A stretch of 64,000 nt of DNA from Erigeron canadensis (GCF_010389155.1 NC_057764.1:3906001-3970000); one strand, 5' to 3'; counted from the stretch's first letter, positions 12,685-24,295 are shown. Program-made: numbers and translations. The notes: generated by a model not told the origin, from the letters alone.

Positions 12685-14391
12685 GTATTCATTTGTTAAC
12701 ATATGCATACTTTTGTTGCTCGTGTCGTAGTCTAAATTCTTTTTATTTTTCGATTGCATGTCCTTATGTATAATGTGTTAACCCTACATTGGTTTTCTTT
12801 GCAGTTATGGAATTTTTGTCTTATATGGGTTCCAAATTGGAAGACATTGATGCTGTTCCGGAGCTTCCGGAGGTCCAGACCCCAAAAGAGGTTGCTCGTG
12901 TGTCTTACGAGGATGATGTTATCGTTTTAAAAGATACTCCAGAAGCTGTCGCGCGCCGGAAAAAGATTGAGGCAGATTATGCCAACCGTCTTGTTAATAA
13001 GAAAAAGAATGATAAAGAGGAAATTGCCACCAGCGGAGCTTCCGGGAGGGAGATTAGACGGAAAAGGAAGTCGGAGAAAAAATCTGTTTCTAAGTCTTGC
13101 AAGAAAGCTAGACCACAAGTTGATGTTGTGCCTGAAGAAGTTGATGATGACCAGCAAGCTGAGGAGGGGCACATGGTGCGGAGCGTCCGCAGCGTGGGGC
13201 TGGGAAGAGCCCTATGGCTGTGAGAAAGATGAGGAAAGAAGCTCGTGAAGAAGGTCATGAGGTTGACGATTCTGATGATGAGGCCTCCGGCACTGGTGGT
13301 AATGAGGCAAAGCCATCTGGGGATAATCGTCCTCCATCTTTGGGTATTCCGTGGGTTCCGAATTCAAAAGCTCCATTTAAGGTTACATTTCCAAGAATTC
13401 CCCGTGATAGTTGCTTGGAGAAGGATGAAGAGAAAGAGGATTGCATTGCCCGTGCGATGCTTCTGGCCCGTCTTCAAGATGTTGCCCTGATGTAAGTTGA
13501 GGAGTTTAGAAGTTCTACCAACGAAACAGCTATCCGCCATATGTCGGAACAAGTAAGTCTTCTTATCCTTTACGGTTTTTTGCAATAGAATTTTAATAGC
13601 ATAGTACTCATTACATTCTTGTTTGTTTGTGTTTTTTTTTTTTTAGAATGACTACTGGAGGCGTTGGGATTTGATGGAAGCTAAGGTGGAGGACTTGAAG
13701 GAAAAAAATAAAGAGTATCGTCGGAAGATCTGGGACCTTAATAATCCAGATTCAGAGTTGCAATCCCAGCAGATGGCTGACACGGAGGCTGACAACGTGG
13801 CTTTGAAAAATCAAGCGCAGATGGCGGAGCTTGAAGTGGTTGCTCATCGTAAAAAGATTGAGGAGTTAATGGAAGAGAAGAAAAAATTGAGTGACAATTT
13901 ATACGAGGAAGATATGAAAGTTGAGCAGCTGAATTCGGAGGTTAATGATTGTAAAATTATTGAGAGGGAGCTGTGTGATAGGCTGCAGGATAAGGACGAG
14001 GAAATCAAGAGGATTGGTGCAGATAGGGCGGAGCTTATAAGAGGCATTCCCTCGATATTTGACAAGCTCCATTCAAGCGGAGAGTTCGCAAAGGAGATGG
14101 GTAATATGCAGGGTTGTGCTTTGACAATTGGTTTCAATAAGGCACTTAGGAAAGTTAAAGCGCAGGTGCCGGAACTAGATATTACACAGTTTGAAGGATA
14201 CTAGCGAGAGAGTGTCGCAACTTTGAAGGAAGCAACTCGAAGGTTTGGCGAAAAAAGGTTTGAATATCTTAACGTGGTTGCTTCCGACGCCGACCTCTCC
14301 ACTGCAGAGATCCTCACTATTCCTGCCCTCGGTGCCTCCGCTCTTGCTCAAGTTACTACCTCTTCCGCTGCACCCTCCAGCTCCATGGTCT
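11894..14391 (+). pseudogene. decayed 'putative gypsy-type transposon' protein gene
   Basis: The conserved core is FEVANVRLPFTTFFCEVL, then HFKCHISQLTPFGA and CRAHEAEPTVDTFRKFY, typical of the plant domain annotated 'putative gypsy type transposon' (PF04195). The core is followed by a lysine- and glutamate-rich linker and a long coiled coil (about 13671-14130). At least three exons are apparent, with introns near 12650-12805 and 13556-13646. The reading is broken by a frame change near 12050, a TAG at 12282-12284 where the family has Trp, a frame change near 13150-13220, and stops at 13493-13495 and 14202-14204. The gene is therefore dead. It belongs to a non-autonomous Ty3-type element whose outer ends I could not fix. 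Confidence 0.8.
12654..12685. repeat. (CA)n(TA)n microsatellite
   Basis: A run of CA dinucleotides passes directly into TA dinucleotides in a probable intron of the decayed element gene. Confidence 0.9.
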
Positions 14392-14820
14392 AAAATCCTT
14401 GATTGCATGTTGGCTTTCTTTGTTTGAACAATTTGATACAATATTTTGTCTGTAATCGGCCTTTGTTGGCCTTACACAACATTCTCTTCCTTTCTTCATA
14501 ACTATCTGTGGACTACGACTAACTGGTGATGGTCGTAGCTTAATCCATTTTTATTCTATGCATACTTGTTTGTTTATGGTGCTTTTATTGTCGTGTGTAT
14601 GCAACTTATATATCTTTGAGCAATATATTGTGCTAACAAAGGGTTGTATGGTAGGTCTGGTGTAACTTCCGTAGCATTCATTTGCCTATGGAGTCTTTTC
14701 TTTGCCAGGTTTCGATTTCCATACTTGATAAGTCCTTTTAGTTTTATGTGAATGATATTTCTCTCTTTGCAAGACTATTGGGGTCTTGCGACACAAGGTT
14801 GCGAGCCTATACGTCTGTTT

Positions 14821-15270
14821 GCGCAGGCTAAAAGGTAGCCGTAGCGTATTAAGTTTCTTGTGTATATTTGGGAATAAGGAAAAAATTCTAGGATTTATAT
14901 CTATAATTTTTATACGTGTTATGTAGCGTAGGCTCCGGTTAGCCGTAGCGTGCTTAAGTCTAATCAAGTATTTAGAGAGTTTCCGAGGTTTATATTCATA
15001 ATTTTGTAAGCATTACATAGCGTAGGCTCTGGCTATCCGTAGCTTGTTTTAATTTAATTAAGTACTTAGAAAAAGTTATGAGGTTTGTACTCACAACTTT
15101 GTAAGTACTACACAACGTAGGCTCCGGTTAGCCGTAGCTTGCTTTAATTTAATTAAGTACTTAGAAAAAATTCTATGGTTTTTATCACAACTTTGTAAGT
15201 ACTACACAGCGTAGGCTTCGGTTGGCCGTAGCTTGCTTTAATTCAATTAAGTACTTAGAAAAAATTTCTT
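14821..15270. repeat. ~94-bp tandem repeats, about five units
   Basis: Units start near 14821 (diverged), 14924, 15018, 15113 and 15207. Each carries GCGTAGGCT, then a variant of GGTTAGCCGTAGC, an AT-rich TTAATT...AAGTACTTAG segment, and an ending near TTTGTAAGTACTAC. They lie just downstream of the element gene, in what would be its 3' untranslated zone. Tandem repeats in that position are known in the Tat/Ogre branch of plant Ty3 retrotransposons. Confidence 0.85.
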
Positions 15271-15949
15271 TGTCAGTAGGTAAACTTACCCCCTCATGGA
15301 AATAAGGAAAAAATTTCTTTGGTCGTAGAGATTTTCTGGACCTCCAACCCCCTCATGGAAAATTTCTTTGAGCTGAGAACTCCAAGACTCGAACTTGAGA
15401 CCTTAGGTAAACTTACCCCCGGGACCCACATAGTGGATTTAGAAGGCACCCTGGTCACTAGGGTTTAAGCCAATGGTTATCTAATTACTTATCTAGTTAA
15501 TTGCTAAATATCTTTTTAAATGTCACAAGTTAACTACTTTTCTAATTACTTGTAACAACCGTCACCTGAGCGTTCGTCTGACTGTATTTTTCCGTTCGAA
15601 TAAGGTTAGTAACCGTCAAACATAAGTCTAAAGACGTGAGTTTTTATGGATTAAAGTATGATTAAGACATGTCATTTTATTGTATACTAATGTTTTAGAC
15701 TTTTAAGAGTTGGTGCGAATGTTTGAGGAAAACTAGCTGTTTAATAGAAATGCCTAAATAAAGACTTAAAATACTTTCGTGAGTCAAATATGGTCATGTG
15801 ACTAGTTTTTGTGTTCGTAATTCAAAAATATATCATAAAATATGGTCAAATCATTTCTATGACATTCGGTGTTCGTCCGGTAAGCAAAAAGGACTAAAAC
15901 TGTCAGGCGTTCCATTAGTCTGACGGACCTCCCCTCCCTTGGCTCTCCC

Positions 15950-15957
15950 TATAAATA
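15950..15957 (+). promoter_or_regulatory. TATA box in the solo LTR
   Basis: TATAAATA lies 400 bp into the LTR, just before a CT-rich leader, as expected at the U3/R boundary. Confidence 0.7.
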
Positions 15958-16616
15958 GAAGACCAGCCTTTTGCCCTCTTTTCCTTGTTTTGTTCGTTCA
16001 CATAGCTACACACATACTCAAGGTTTTCTTTCAAGAATTTTAGCAAAATTTTCTATTGATTTTCGGTTCTAAACGCGTGTAAATCAATCAAGGCTTCAAT
16101 CATCGATCAAGAAACAAGTGTGTATTATCATAATCATCATCAAAAACGTGGGTAAGGTTGTTCTTCATCTATTTAATTCGTTCTATGTGTATATATACAT
16201 TTACTTTTTCGGTATTTATCAAAAGCTAAGTGAATCATGTTGTTTGATTGTGGATTGTGCATCTTTCGGTTACATTTGTGTGTAAGAAACGAATTGAACC
16301 TTGATTAAGGCTTTGATTTGACATATTATGCATTCATGTAATTGGTTTTGTGCAACTACATATTGAAGATATCCTTTACTTGGCTAAAAGACTCAAAAAC
16401 TAGTCGATTTCGTATCCTAGATCAAGATTTGTGCAATTGTCAATTACATGACGTATGAAATCGGTTGAACATCATACTTTTTGTACTGAATTGTGTAACT
16501 TTTGTGCATCCAAGACCCATGGGTATGAATTGGCTAGCCATAATCTTCGTCGTTTTAACAAAATCGCATCGAAATCGTTCGTTTTTGCTCAAAATGCGTC
16601 CAAATCCGACCACGGA

Positions 16617-16719
16617 CAGGTCTAGCTCGACCTCTACCTGGTCTAGCTTGACTTAGGCAGGTCTATCTCGACCTCAATCAGGTCTAGCTCAACCTCTGCT
16701 GGTCTAGGTCGACCTCTCA
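16617..16719. repeat. 20-21-bp minisatellite inside the solo LTR
   Basis: Five degenerate units of the type CAGGTCTAGCTCGACCTC lie in a row. Isolated further copies occur near 16826-16846, and similar GTCGAGTTCAACC words near 16852 and 17030. Confidence 0.85.
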
Positions 16720-18356
16720 TGGATTCTGTCGCTTAAACGTCTCGTAAAGTTACTAGTTTGACCCGAAATGACTTGTTTTAACTCTCGGACCCTTAAGTTC
16801 TGGTAATAACTCATTTTGACCTCTGTCCAGGTCTAACTAGACCTGTCATGGTCGAGTTCAACCACTTACCTACTCATATAATCGATTTCTTTGGCCCTTC
16901 GTGTCCATACGCGCTTAATCGGTTCTTAAACTTGACCAGTTTTCTCAAAAAGTCTAGTTTTGGTCCAATTGATTAACGTGTGATTAAATGGTTTCAAAAT
17001 AACATTTTTGGGCTGTAGTTGGTCGAGTTCAACCATAAGGTTGAGCTCAACCTCAACTCGTTTCGGTTTCGTAAGCTTTTCGGTTAAAATCTCTGGTTTC
17101 GTCTAATTTTGATTAAATTCGAGTAAAACTTATTTTGGGCTATGTAATGATTTGAAACTTAAGAAAGGTCATTGGTGTCAAATCCAGACTCTTGTTCGGT
17201 TTATTCGAGTCTCGTAAATTTTAACAAACGTCGTTTTAAAAGTTAAATAAAGACATATGGACTTAAAGGCATTTCTAATAGGCTAAGACTTAAGACAAAA
17301 GACTTTTATTGTGACTTGCCATGTACTATTGATAGGTGTTGATTGTCATGTACTTTGATTGTGCTTGTCGTGCTCGTTCGTTATACTTTCATAACACCTT
17401 TCGGGTGAGTTTCGTAGCCCCCTTTTTATTACAAGTTTTGGGGTGGAAAGTATACTTATTTTTCAAACAGTTTTGTCGATTTCTGCTTTATGTTCAATAT
17501 TGAGCCTGTGCGTATAGAGTTACTTGTGCCATTTGACGTACTTTTGTCTTGTTGTGCGTGTGTGATTATGTTTTTGTTATTGTGCTTATTGACGTGCTTT
17601 TATGTGTATTGGAGACTTGAGACTTTGGACTAAGGAAGGTACCGTAAGGCCGGACTTTGAGACATTGAGACTTGAGATTTTTGGACTTATTATGGCGTAA
17701 CTCTGCTCGTTATATATTGAATTATTACCTGTTAGACTTAAAAGAATCGACAAAAGACTTATTTCTTCGACTAGACTTTTGACATAAAACCTAAGTACTC
17801 ACCAACCTTTGTGTTGACACGTTTTAGTATACTTTTCAGGTACCCAGGCTAATCAGGGATAAAGACTGTTATGCTAGGCTTGGACTTCGGAGATTAGAGC
17901 TCCGTTATGTATTGTTAGACTTAAAGGCTACATGCCTTGGACTATTTCTTTATGGACTTGTTTGTAATAAGCTATTTTAGCACTGTTATGACTTGAACTC
18001 ATGTTTTTGGAAATATATTTATTATATTCTATTTCATTTAGCGGTATCTATGTAATTCCATGTCGTGCTGTACTTTTCATGACACCTCATGTTTTCATCA
18101 ACGGTGAGGTGTTACATTACTTATGTACTTTGATCTTTGTTCGCGGGGATAAGAGCTTTTTTCTTTGTCAAAATTCGTGTTACTAAACAAAAGTGATGTC
18201 TTGCCAAACACGCAATGGGTTGTGAGGCTAGCTGGCCAGCTAAGTTATACCATGTCCAACTTATGACCCCTTATGGCACAACAAAATTTAGCTAAGATTT
18301 AGATCGTCACTTTAATAGTTCCTTCTCTCATTTCCCCTATGAGCTCGTGCGTTTGT

Positions 18357-20204
18357 TGTAACATCCAAAAATTATTTTAAGGTAAAAAGTTAACCCTTTT
18401 TGTAGTTTTGGCACTAAAATAAGTTCCTAGTATTTTATATTTGGATACGGGGATAATTTAGTTAGAACTTTAGCGGATAACGGGTACAAAAATTAAAAAG
18501 GAGCGTAGCATTTCCTTGTATTGCCAGCCAAGTTCTTCCCTCCCTTAGCCACACTTCCATTACCTTCTTCATCCTTCTTGATTATCCAATCCAACTTAAA
18601 TCCATGCAATTGAGACTTCTAATCTCAAATTAAAGATTCATCTATCAAGCATAATAATAATCATTCTCTTGAAATCAAGAAATTAAAAGTTAGGGTTTGA
18701 GTTGGAGTGGTGGTGGTGGCCGAAAATCCAAGAGGAAAAAGAGGGGAAAAGAAATTTATGACCTAAAGTCTTAAATTAAGTTCTTGAATCCTTTGAGATA
18801 TTGATTCTTAACCTAATTTCTTCTCCCATCTAAGAATTAGGTTTCTTGAAAGGTGGAATTTGGGGATTTTGCTAGTAATGGGTTTTTATATGATTTTCCC
18901 CAAATTCTTGTATATTATGAGTTAGTTATTGAGTTGCTTATTGAAATTTATTATAATGAGAATAATGGAAGTGAAATTCCAAATATGACAATGGTGATTT
19001 TGCTAGTCAAGTGAAGTAATGTTGATGATGATGATGATTTCTTGAATTAATATGATAATTTTTGTAAGTAAGCAACTCAATGACTTATTGGGGTGATTAG
19101 AGGTTAGGAATGCTACTGAATGGTTAGTTTGGCTATGTTGAAATAGCTAGGAATGTGAATATTGCCTTATATGAGTATTATGATATCTTGATAGGTTGAA
19201 ATTGTTGCTATTGTGGTTATCTTGATTTGTTTGTTGTGTCGCGAAGAAGGTGAATATACTTGCATATCTTTGTACATTCATCGGGTCAATTACCATACGA
19301 TGTTGAGCAATTTCCATGTGTGGTAATTGATTTGGCGTTAAGCCTAAGTAGTAGCTTTCTTTGATTACAGGCCTAATTGGTGGCCATAGCTCATGTGGAG
19401 CATTGTTATTGTAATATTTTATTGTGATTGTAATCATTTGCTTATATGGATCTATGTAATGCGTTGGCACAAAGGTGAGTATTATAGATATGACACGGCG
19501 GTGTCATAGTCTATATGCGACAGTCCTTTGTGTAGTGCCCTCCTTCGTTTATATAATTGTATGCAAGCATATTCACTAAGCATTCGCTTACCCGTTTAGT
19601 TTATACCATTTTATAGGTAGTTCCGGAAGAAGGAACTAGGCTTTGTTGATTGAAGTGTCGTCGATTTGGATTGCTAGTGATTTTGGAAGGTAGTTTGACC
19701 ATTCGCGGAAGAATGGTATCCTTTTGGTTAGAGACTTAGATGTCCCTCTTTATCTTGGCTCTTGGTACATGTTGGATTTTTGATGGTCATGCTTTTGGTT
19801 TTGCAAAACTTGTTGGTTGACTTGAAATGTGGCAATTGGGGTAAAAGACCCATTTGATGGTGTATATAAGTGTGGGATCAAATTGATGTTATAAACATGT
19901 TTGTAAATGTGTCAATATCTTGTTTGAAATCTGAAATGTTGTCCATGAAGTGTAGTGTTAAATTTGAAAGTTGTATGTTGATCAAAGTGCTGAATTTTTA
20001 TGGTGGTGTTGCTGATCTGGCCCTCACTACGGCGCAATGAGGGTGAGTCTTCCCACTGCGGCGCAGTGGGAATCTTCTGTTCTGCAGGGTGCTTTGCTCC
20101 CACTGCAGCGCAGTGGGGATTGCACCTTCCCACTGCGGTGCAGTGGGTATACTCTGTAAAAAAAAAAATCTTGTTTCTTTTATAAATCGAGCCTAGTCGT
20201 TTCA
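18357..20204 (+). mobile_element. probable 1.85-kb solo LTR with 5-bp TSD
   Basis: It begins TGTAACATCC, a common start of plant Ty3 LTRs, and ends GTCGTTTCA. The flanks are TTTGT on both sides (18352-18356 and 20205-20209). The sequence before 18357 and after 20204 has different character. No coding region is seen. The end was located by searching for the TSD, so it is less certain than for the neighbouring element. Confidence 0.6.
20022..20147. repeat. array of four GC-rich palindromes
   Basis: Near-perfect palindromes of the form CCCACTGCGGCGCAGTGGG occur at 20022-20042 (diverged), 20052-20070, 20099-20117 and 20129-20147. They are spaced 30, 47 and 30 bp apart. Each could form an 8-9-bp hairpin stem. 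They lie near the 3' end of the presumed LTR. Confidence 0.9.
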
Positions 20205-20288
20205 TTTGTCAAACTCAATTCTGATTGCCTTTTTCATATTCTATATATATATAATTAAAAACAGTGAATCGGGTTTTGTGCCTCTCAC

Positions 20289-20746
20289 ATTTCAACAATA
20301 TTTTGATATTTTTTCCTTCTTTGTAGTTTATCCTCATTCTAGCTTCTCACACTCTCCCTGTAATTTGGCCCATATGATAAAGCTCAATTTTCAAATCAAA
20401 CCAAATTCTGAAATTCATGAATACTCCTCCATGCATTTTTTTTTTCATTAAAGTGTTTATATAATTTTATTCAAAAACCATGGACTTTGCACCAATTTTT
20501 TATATGACGTTTATTTATAACAAGATTTTGCGATTTTACTTATATTTTCAATACCTAACCTATAATAGTGCCTACTTTTATAAGTTATTATTTTAATATT
20601 GTTATGCTAAATATTTCAACAATATTTTAATATTTTTTCCTTCTTTGTAGTTTGTCCTCATTCTAGTTTCTCACACTCTCCCTGTAATTTAGCCCATATG
20701 GTAAAGCTCAATTTTCAAATCAAACCAAATTATGAAATTCATGAAT
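20289..20746. repeat. 134-bp direct repeat pair, 324 bp apart
   Basis: 20289-20422 and 20613-20746 match closely (both run from ATTTCAACAATATTTT to AAATTCATGAAT) with few mismatches. Between them is unrelated AT-rich DNA. This could be LTR- or duplication-derived; no coding content. Confidence 0.85.
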
Positions 20747-21154
20747 TCTCTTTGCAGATTTGCCCGTGTGAGATACTTTGTACTATTTGTTACTTTTTGA
20801 ATAATCAACCTATCTATATTACTATATAAAAAATATAGCTCTATGTTAAAAGTTATAAAAAATAGGACACGTGAATTGACCAAACTACTGTTAATGAATT
20901 AAATTATCAACATCTCTTAATATAAAATTACATCATCAGTTTATTATATTATAAAATATTTCCACTATCTTCTTTAAATAAAACATATTTACATTAATTA
21001 TCTATAGCATTTGATGCTACCGCCACCATCCATAGATTATATTCTCAACATTATTAGTGAACATTTTAGTGACAAATTAAGAATTATATGTAGTAAATCA
21101 GTATGACACATATATTGCTTTCTATTTCTATTTCGCTTTACAATTAATAAAATA

Positions 21155-21964
21155 GGGTTAAGTCACTGGATGAACAATGTACTTTTCCTCATTTATATGG
21201 TTGCCCATTAAACTGAATGACTAATGTATTTTGCCTCATTTACATGGTTGTCTATTGAACTAGATTATTAGTATATATCACCAACATAGTTTTCTATTTT
21301 TTACTTAGTTGACCAAATATGGACCTGATGACTTACAATAACAGGTTAAACTCTATATTTACTTTTTATTTTCTCATAAATTATCTTCATCATCTTAATC
21401 AATTTTCCAGGCGAACATTCCGGTAAAAATTCCGGCAACCATGTTCTTTCGTTTCAAATTGACCCAAACTTCCAAAAACTGGGTCATACTGGGTCGTCAG
21501 TGCATAAATTTGGGTGACACTGGACTTTAAAATATTTTCAGGTGAGTTATTATTGGTCAAAAGGAAAAGTGAAATTCTAGAGTACGGATCATAACGGATT
21601 GAGTTGATTGTTGGGTTGTTAAATTTCTGAAAAATAAAAATAAAAATAGAGATTAACTTGTGATTGTAAGTCATCAAGACGACATTTGGTCAACCATGTA
21701 AAAATTAGATAAGTATATGGATGATGTATATTAATAATTCAGTTCAATAAGCAACCATGTAAATGAGGAAAAATACATTAGTCATCCAGTTCAATGGGCA
21801 ACCATGTAAATAAAGATTAACCTGTTATAGCAAGTCATTAGGTCAACAGTTGATCAACCATGTAAAAAATTAAAAAGTATATGTATGATACACATCAATA
21901 ATCTAGTTCAATGGACAACCATGTAAATAAAGAAAAGTACGTTGTTCATCTCGTCACATAAACC
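21155..21964. mobile_element. 810-bp non-autonomous MULE with 9-bp TSD
   Basis: Both flanks are AATAAAATA (21146-21154 and 21965-21973). The left end starts GGGTTAAGTCACTGGATGAA and the reverse complement of the right end starts GGTTTATGTGACGAGATGAA. Similarity continues through GTACTTTTC...CATGGTTG for more than 100 bp, so the TIRs are long. Partly duplicated TIR-like segments also occur inside (about 21680-21800). A 9-bp duplication with long TIRs is characteristic of Mutator-like elements. There is no transposase. Confidence 0.85.
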
Positions 21965-22322
21965 AATAAAATATTTGGGCAAATCATATTCTATTTCATC
22001 GCGAGTATATGTTCACCCCTCATAAAAGCGAGAGCAGTTATCTAGTTAATTTGTGTAATTTCCATCTTCATTGTCCGGGACAAGCATTGCTTTACCAAAC
22101 TCTATTTTACCGAACAAAAGGACCGACTTTTCTTACCAAACCTGTGACAGGTTGTGAGGCTGGACGAGGTACGGCCCGTTATGGTACGGCTTAATCCGGT
22201 TAAAAAGACCAAACGGATGGAGATCTGTTAAAATTACGGTTACTAAGTAATCATTTATAAATACAATTATGACGTCTAAACTACTTTAGTTAGAATTCAA
22301 AGAATCACTACAACTTCCGAAA

Positions 22323-23784
22323 ATGTCAACAAACCTTCTTTCTCCTCCACCACCATATCGGAGCTCCGGCAATCCCACGCTCACTTTATCAAAACTGGTC
22401 TGATTACCCACCCATTTTGCGCCAGCCGTCTACTATCCTCCGCCGCCACCGTATCACCACCACATTCCCTCTCATACGCACACTCCATTTCCACACACTT
22501 ACAAAACCCAAATTTATATGCTTACAACACCTTAATCCGTGCATATGCCAACAGCCCGACACCCGAAACCTCGTTCAATCTTTTTATCAAAATGATGTTT
22601 GACAGTAAAGTTGACCCAAATAAATATACTTACACCCCTGTATTGAAAGCTTGTTCAGTTACTAAAAATGTTGGTCTTGGAAAACAGGTTCATGGGCATG
22701 TGATAAAATGTGGGGTTGATGATCATGTGTTTGTTTGTAATACTTTGATTCATATGTATGGGAAAGGCGGGTCTTTTGAGATTGACGGTAAGGTGTTTGA
22801 TGAAATGTCTGACAGAGATGTTATTTCGTGGAACGTGGTTTTGAGTGCTTATGTTGATATGGATATGATGGAATTGGCGCGTGGGTTGTATGATGACATG
22901 CCTGAGAGGAATGTGGATTCTGGGAATATAATGATTTCTAGGTATTTTAGGGATAGATTGGTTGTTGAGGCGAGACGTGTTTTTGATGGGATGTTAGTGA
23001 AAGATTTTGTTTCTTGGAATTGGATTATAAAGGGGTATGCTCATAATAGGGATTTTGATCAAGTTTTTCAGCTTTTTGAAGATATGAGGAAGGTTGAGAT
23101 GGTGCCTGATGATGATACATATGTTATCGTGTTGTCTTGTTGTGCTAGTGTGAGTGGTTTGACCCAAGGGGAATGTGTTCATGGTTATATTCATAAGAAC
23201 AGGATTGAAGTGGGAGGGTTTTTAGCTGCTGCGCTTGCGGTCATGTACTCAAAATGTACATTTTTGTATTCGGCATTGGGATTATTTTATGTCGATTTGA
23301 AGGATGCTAGTATATGGTGTTCAACGATAACTGATTTACAATTCCGTGGCTTTGATGATTGCATTAGGATTGTTAAAATTGTTTAATAATGGATATGCGA
23401 AATATTGTCTTAAACCCAATGAGGTCATGTTGGTTAAGGTTTTATCACATTTGTTCGATGAATTAATGGCAGATGGTTGTACACTAGATGAAGGTTACAA
23501 AATATTTGAACTTATGGTTCACACTCACAAGATCAAGCCCACAATCGAGCACTATGGATGTATGGTAAACTTTCTTGGCCGATTTGGACTGTTAAAAGAG
23601 GCTGAAAAACTTGCAAAAGAAGTTCCGTTTGAAGAAGCTCGGATTGTCTGGGAGTCTCTTTTGGGGGCTTGCAGACGTCAATGACGTTGAAATGGAAGAG
23701 CGTGTCGCTAATAAGCTTCTCAACTTAGATCCACTGGACAGTGATGGTTATGTTCAGTACTTGATAGATGTTCATGAAACGTAG
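22323..23784 (+). pseudogene. PPR protein gene, broken by frameshifts
   Basis: The reading recalls plant PLS-class pentatricopeptide repeat proteins, organellar RNA-binding factors. It has an N-terminal SELRQSHAHFIKTGL block, then repeats such as GKQVHGHVIKCG, FVCNTLIHMYGK, VFDEMSDRDVISWNVVLSAY and DFVSWNWIIKGYAHN. An E-motif-like end reads IKPTIEHYGCMVNFLGRFGL, ESLLGACRR and NKLLNLDPLDS. The ATG at 22323 is out of frame with the body, which is open from about 22330 to 23386. The frame changes near 23355-23390, and again at about 23682 where one base is missing after ACRR. The last frame ends at TAG 23782-23784. With three frame breaks and no DYW domain I call it a pseudogene. No intron is seen, as is usual for PPR genes. 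Confidence 0.85.
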
Positions 23785-23944
23785 CTAGATATTTGCTTTA
23801 AGCTTAAAACCTTCTAAGGTAGTCTTTAAGTTATTTAAGAGTTTTTTTTTTTTTTTTTTTTGTCTAGTCGAGATCAAGTATCAAAATAACTAACTCGTTT
23901 AAACGAAAATATATATGATAAGCAAAAATAACTAAGTTAAAGTG

Positions 23945-24295
23945 TTAAAAGTAACAATGAGGAAGTACACCAATAAATCTTTTGGACACAAAACCAGACA
24001 TGAACATCAGATAAGAATCCTTCAACTTCAAACCGATATGAGGCCGAAATCCTTTTCCCATTGCAACTTTCATATAAGACTTCTTTTCCTCCTTCATCAT
24101 CATGGAACACCTATGCTTTGTTAATTGAGACTTACAATTAGTATCTTCCACCATGACCTCAGATTCTTCTTCAAGGATGGTTTCGAGTTTCGCTTGAAGA
24201 ATTTGATCAATATCCATTCGTGCTTCGGTTTGTAAACTTCGCTTGCTTCTCCAAACGGGCACAACCCACCACATTTGTCTACCTCTTTTCCTCAT
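23945..24295 (-). CDS. hypothetical protein, 116 aa
   Basis: I do not recognise this protein. It starts MRKRGRQMWW, has an acidic stretch (ETILEEESEVMVED) and a basic C-terminal half rich in Lys and Met, with no obvious membrane segment or known motif. In support of a real gene, the minus strand has a TATA-like run (TTTTTATATATATAC) about 50-60 bp upstream and a leader-like spacer before the ATG. Against it, the frame is short, alone, and lies beside a pseudogene. It could also be a mobile-element fragment or chance ORF. Confidence 0.4.
   Translation of the reverse strand: MRKRGRQMWWVVPVWRSKRSLQTEARMDIDQILQAKLETILEEESEVMVEDTNCKSQLTKHRCSMMMKEEKKSYMKVAMGKGFRPHIGLKLKDSYLMFMSGFVSKRFIGVLPHCYF

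Larger units (their letters stand above)
15551..18116 (+). mobile_element. 2.57-kb solo LTR with 5-bp TSD
   Basis: The sequence begins TGTAACAACCGTCACC and ends GGTGAGGTGTTACA, a TG...CA pair with an imperfect terminal inverted repeat. The 5 bp on both sides are TTACT (15546-15550 and 18117-18121). A good TATA box lies at 15950-15957, in the orientation that makes + the transcribed strand. There is no gag or pol coding inside. A single long terminal repeat left by recombination between the two LTRs of a full element is the simplest reading; the length suits Ty3-type elements of the Tat or Athila kind. Confidence 0.85.

Noticed and set aside
12375..12692. 105-codon minus-strand ORF
   Set aside because: It is antisense to the clear coding text of the gypsy-type gene.
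14821..15270. CRISPR-like array
   Set aside because: Units are contiguous ~94-bp tandem repeats without unique spacers, in a plant nuclear context.
20000..20205. Short ORFs over the GC palindromes
   Set aside because: Open frames arise from the palindromic repeats themselves; the same motif is read on both strands.
11000..22200. CBM exons of the SNF4-like gene displaced by transposon insertions
   Set aside because: I looked on the minus strand for WPYGG-type and DGEWRHDE-type coding and saw none, while a remnant sits right next to the first CBS exon.
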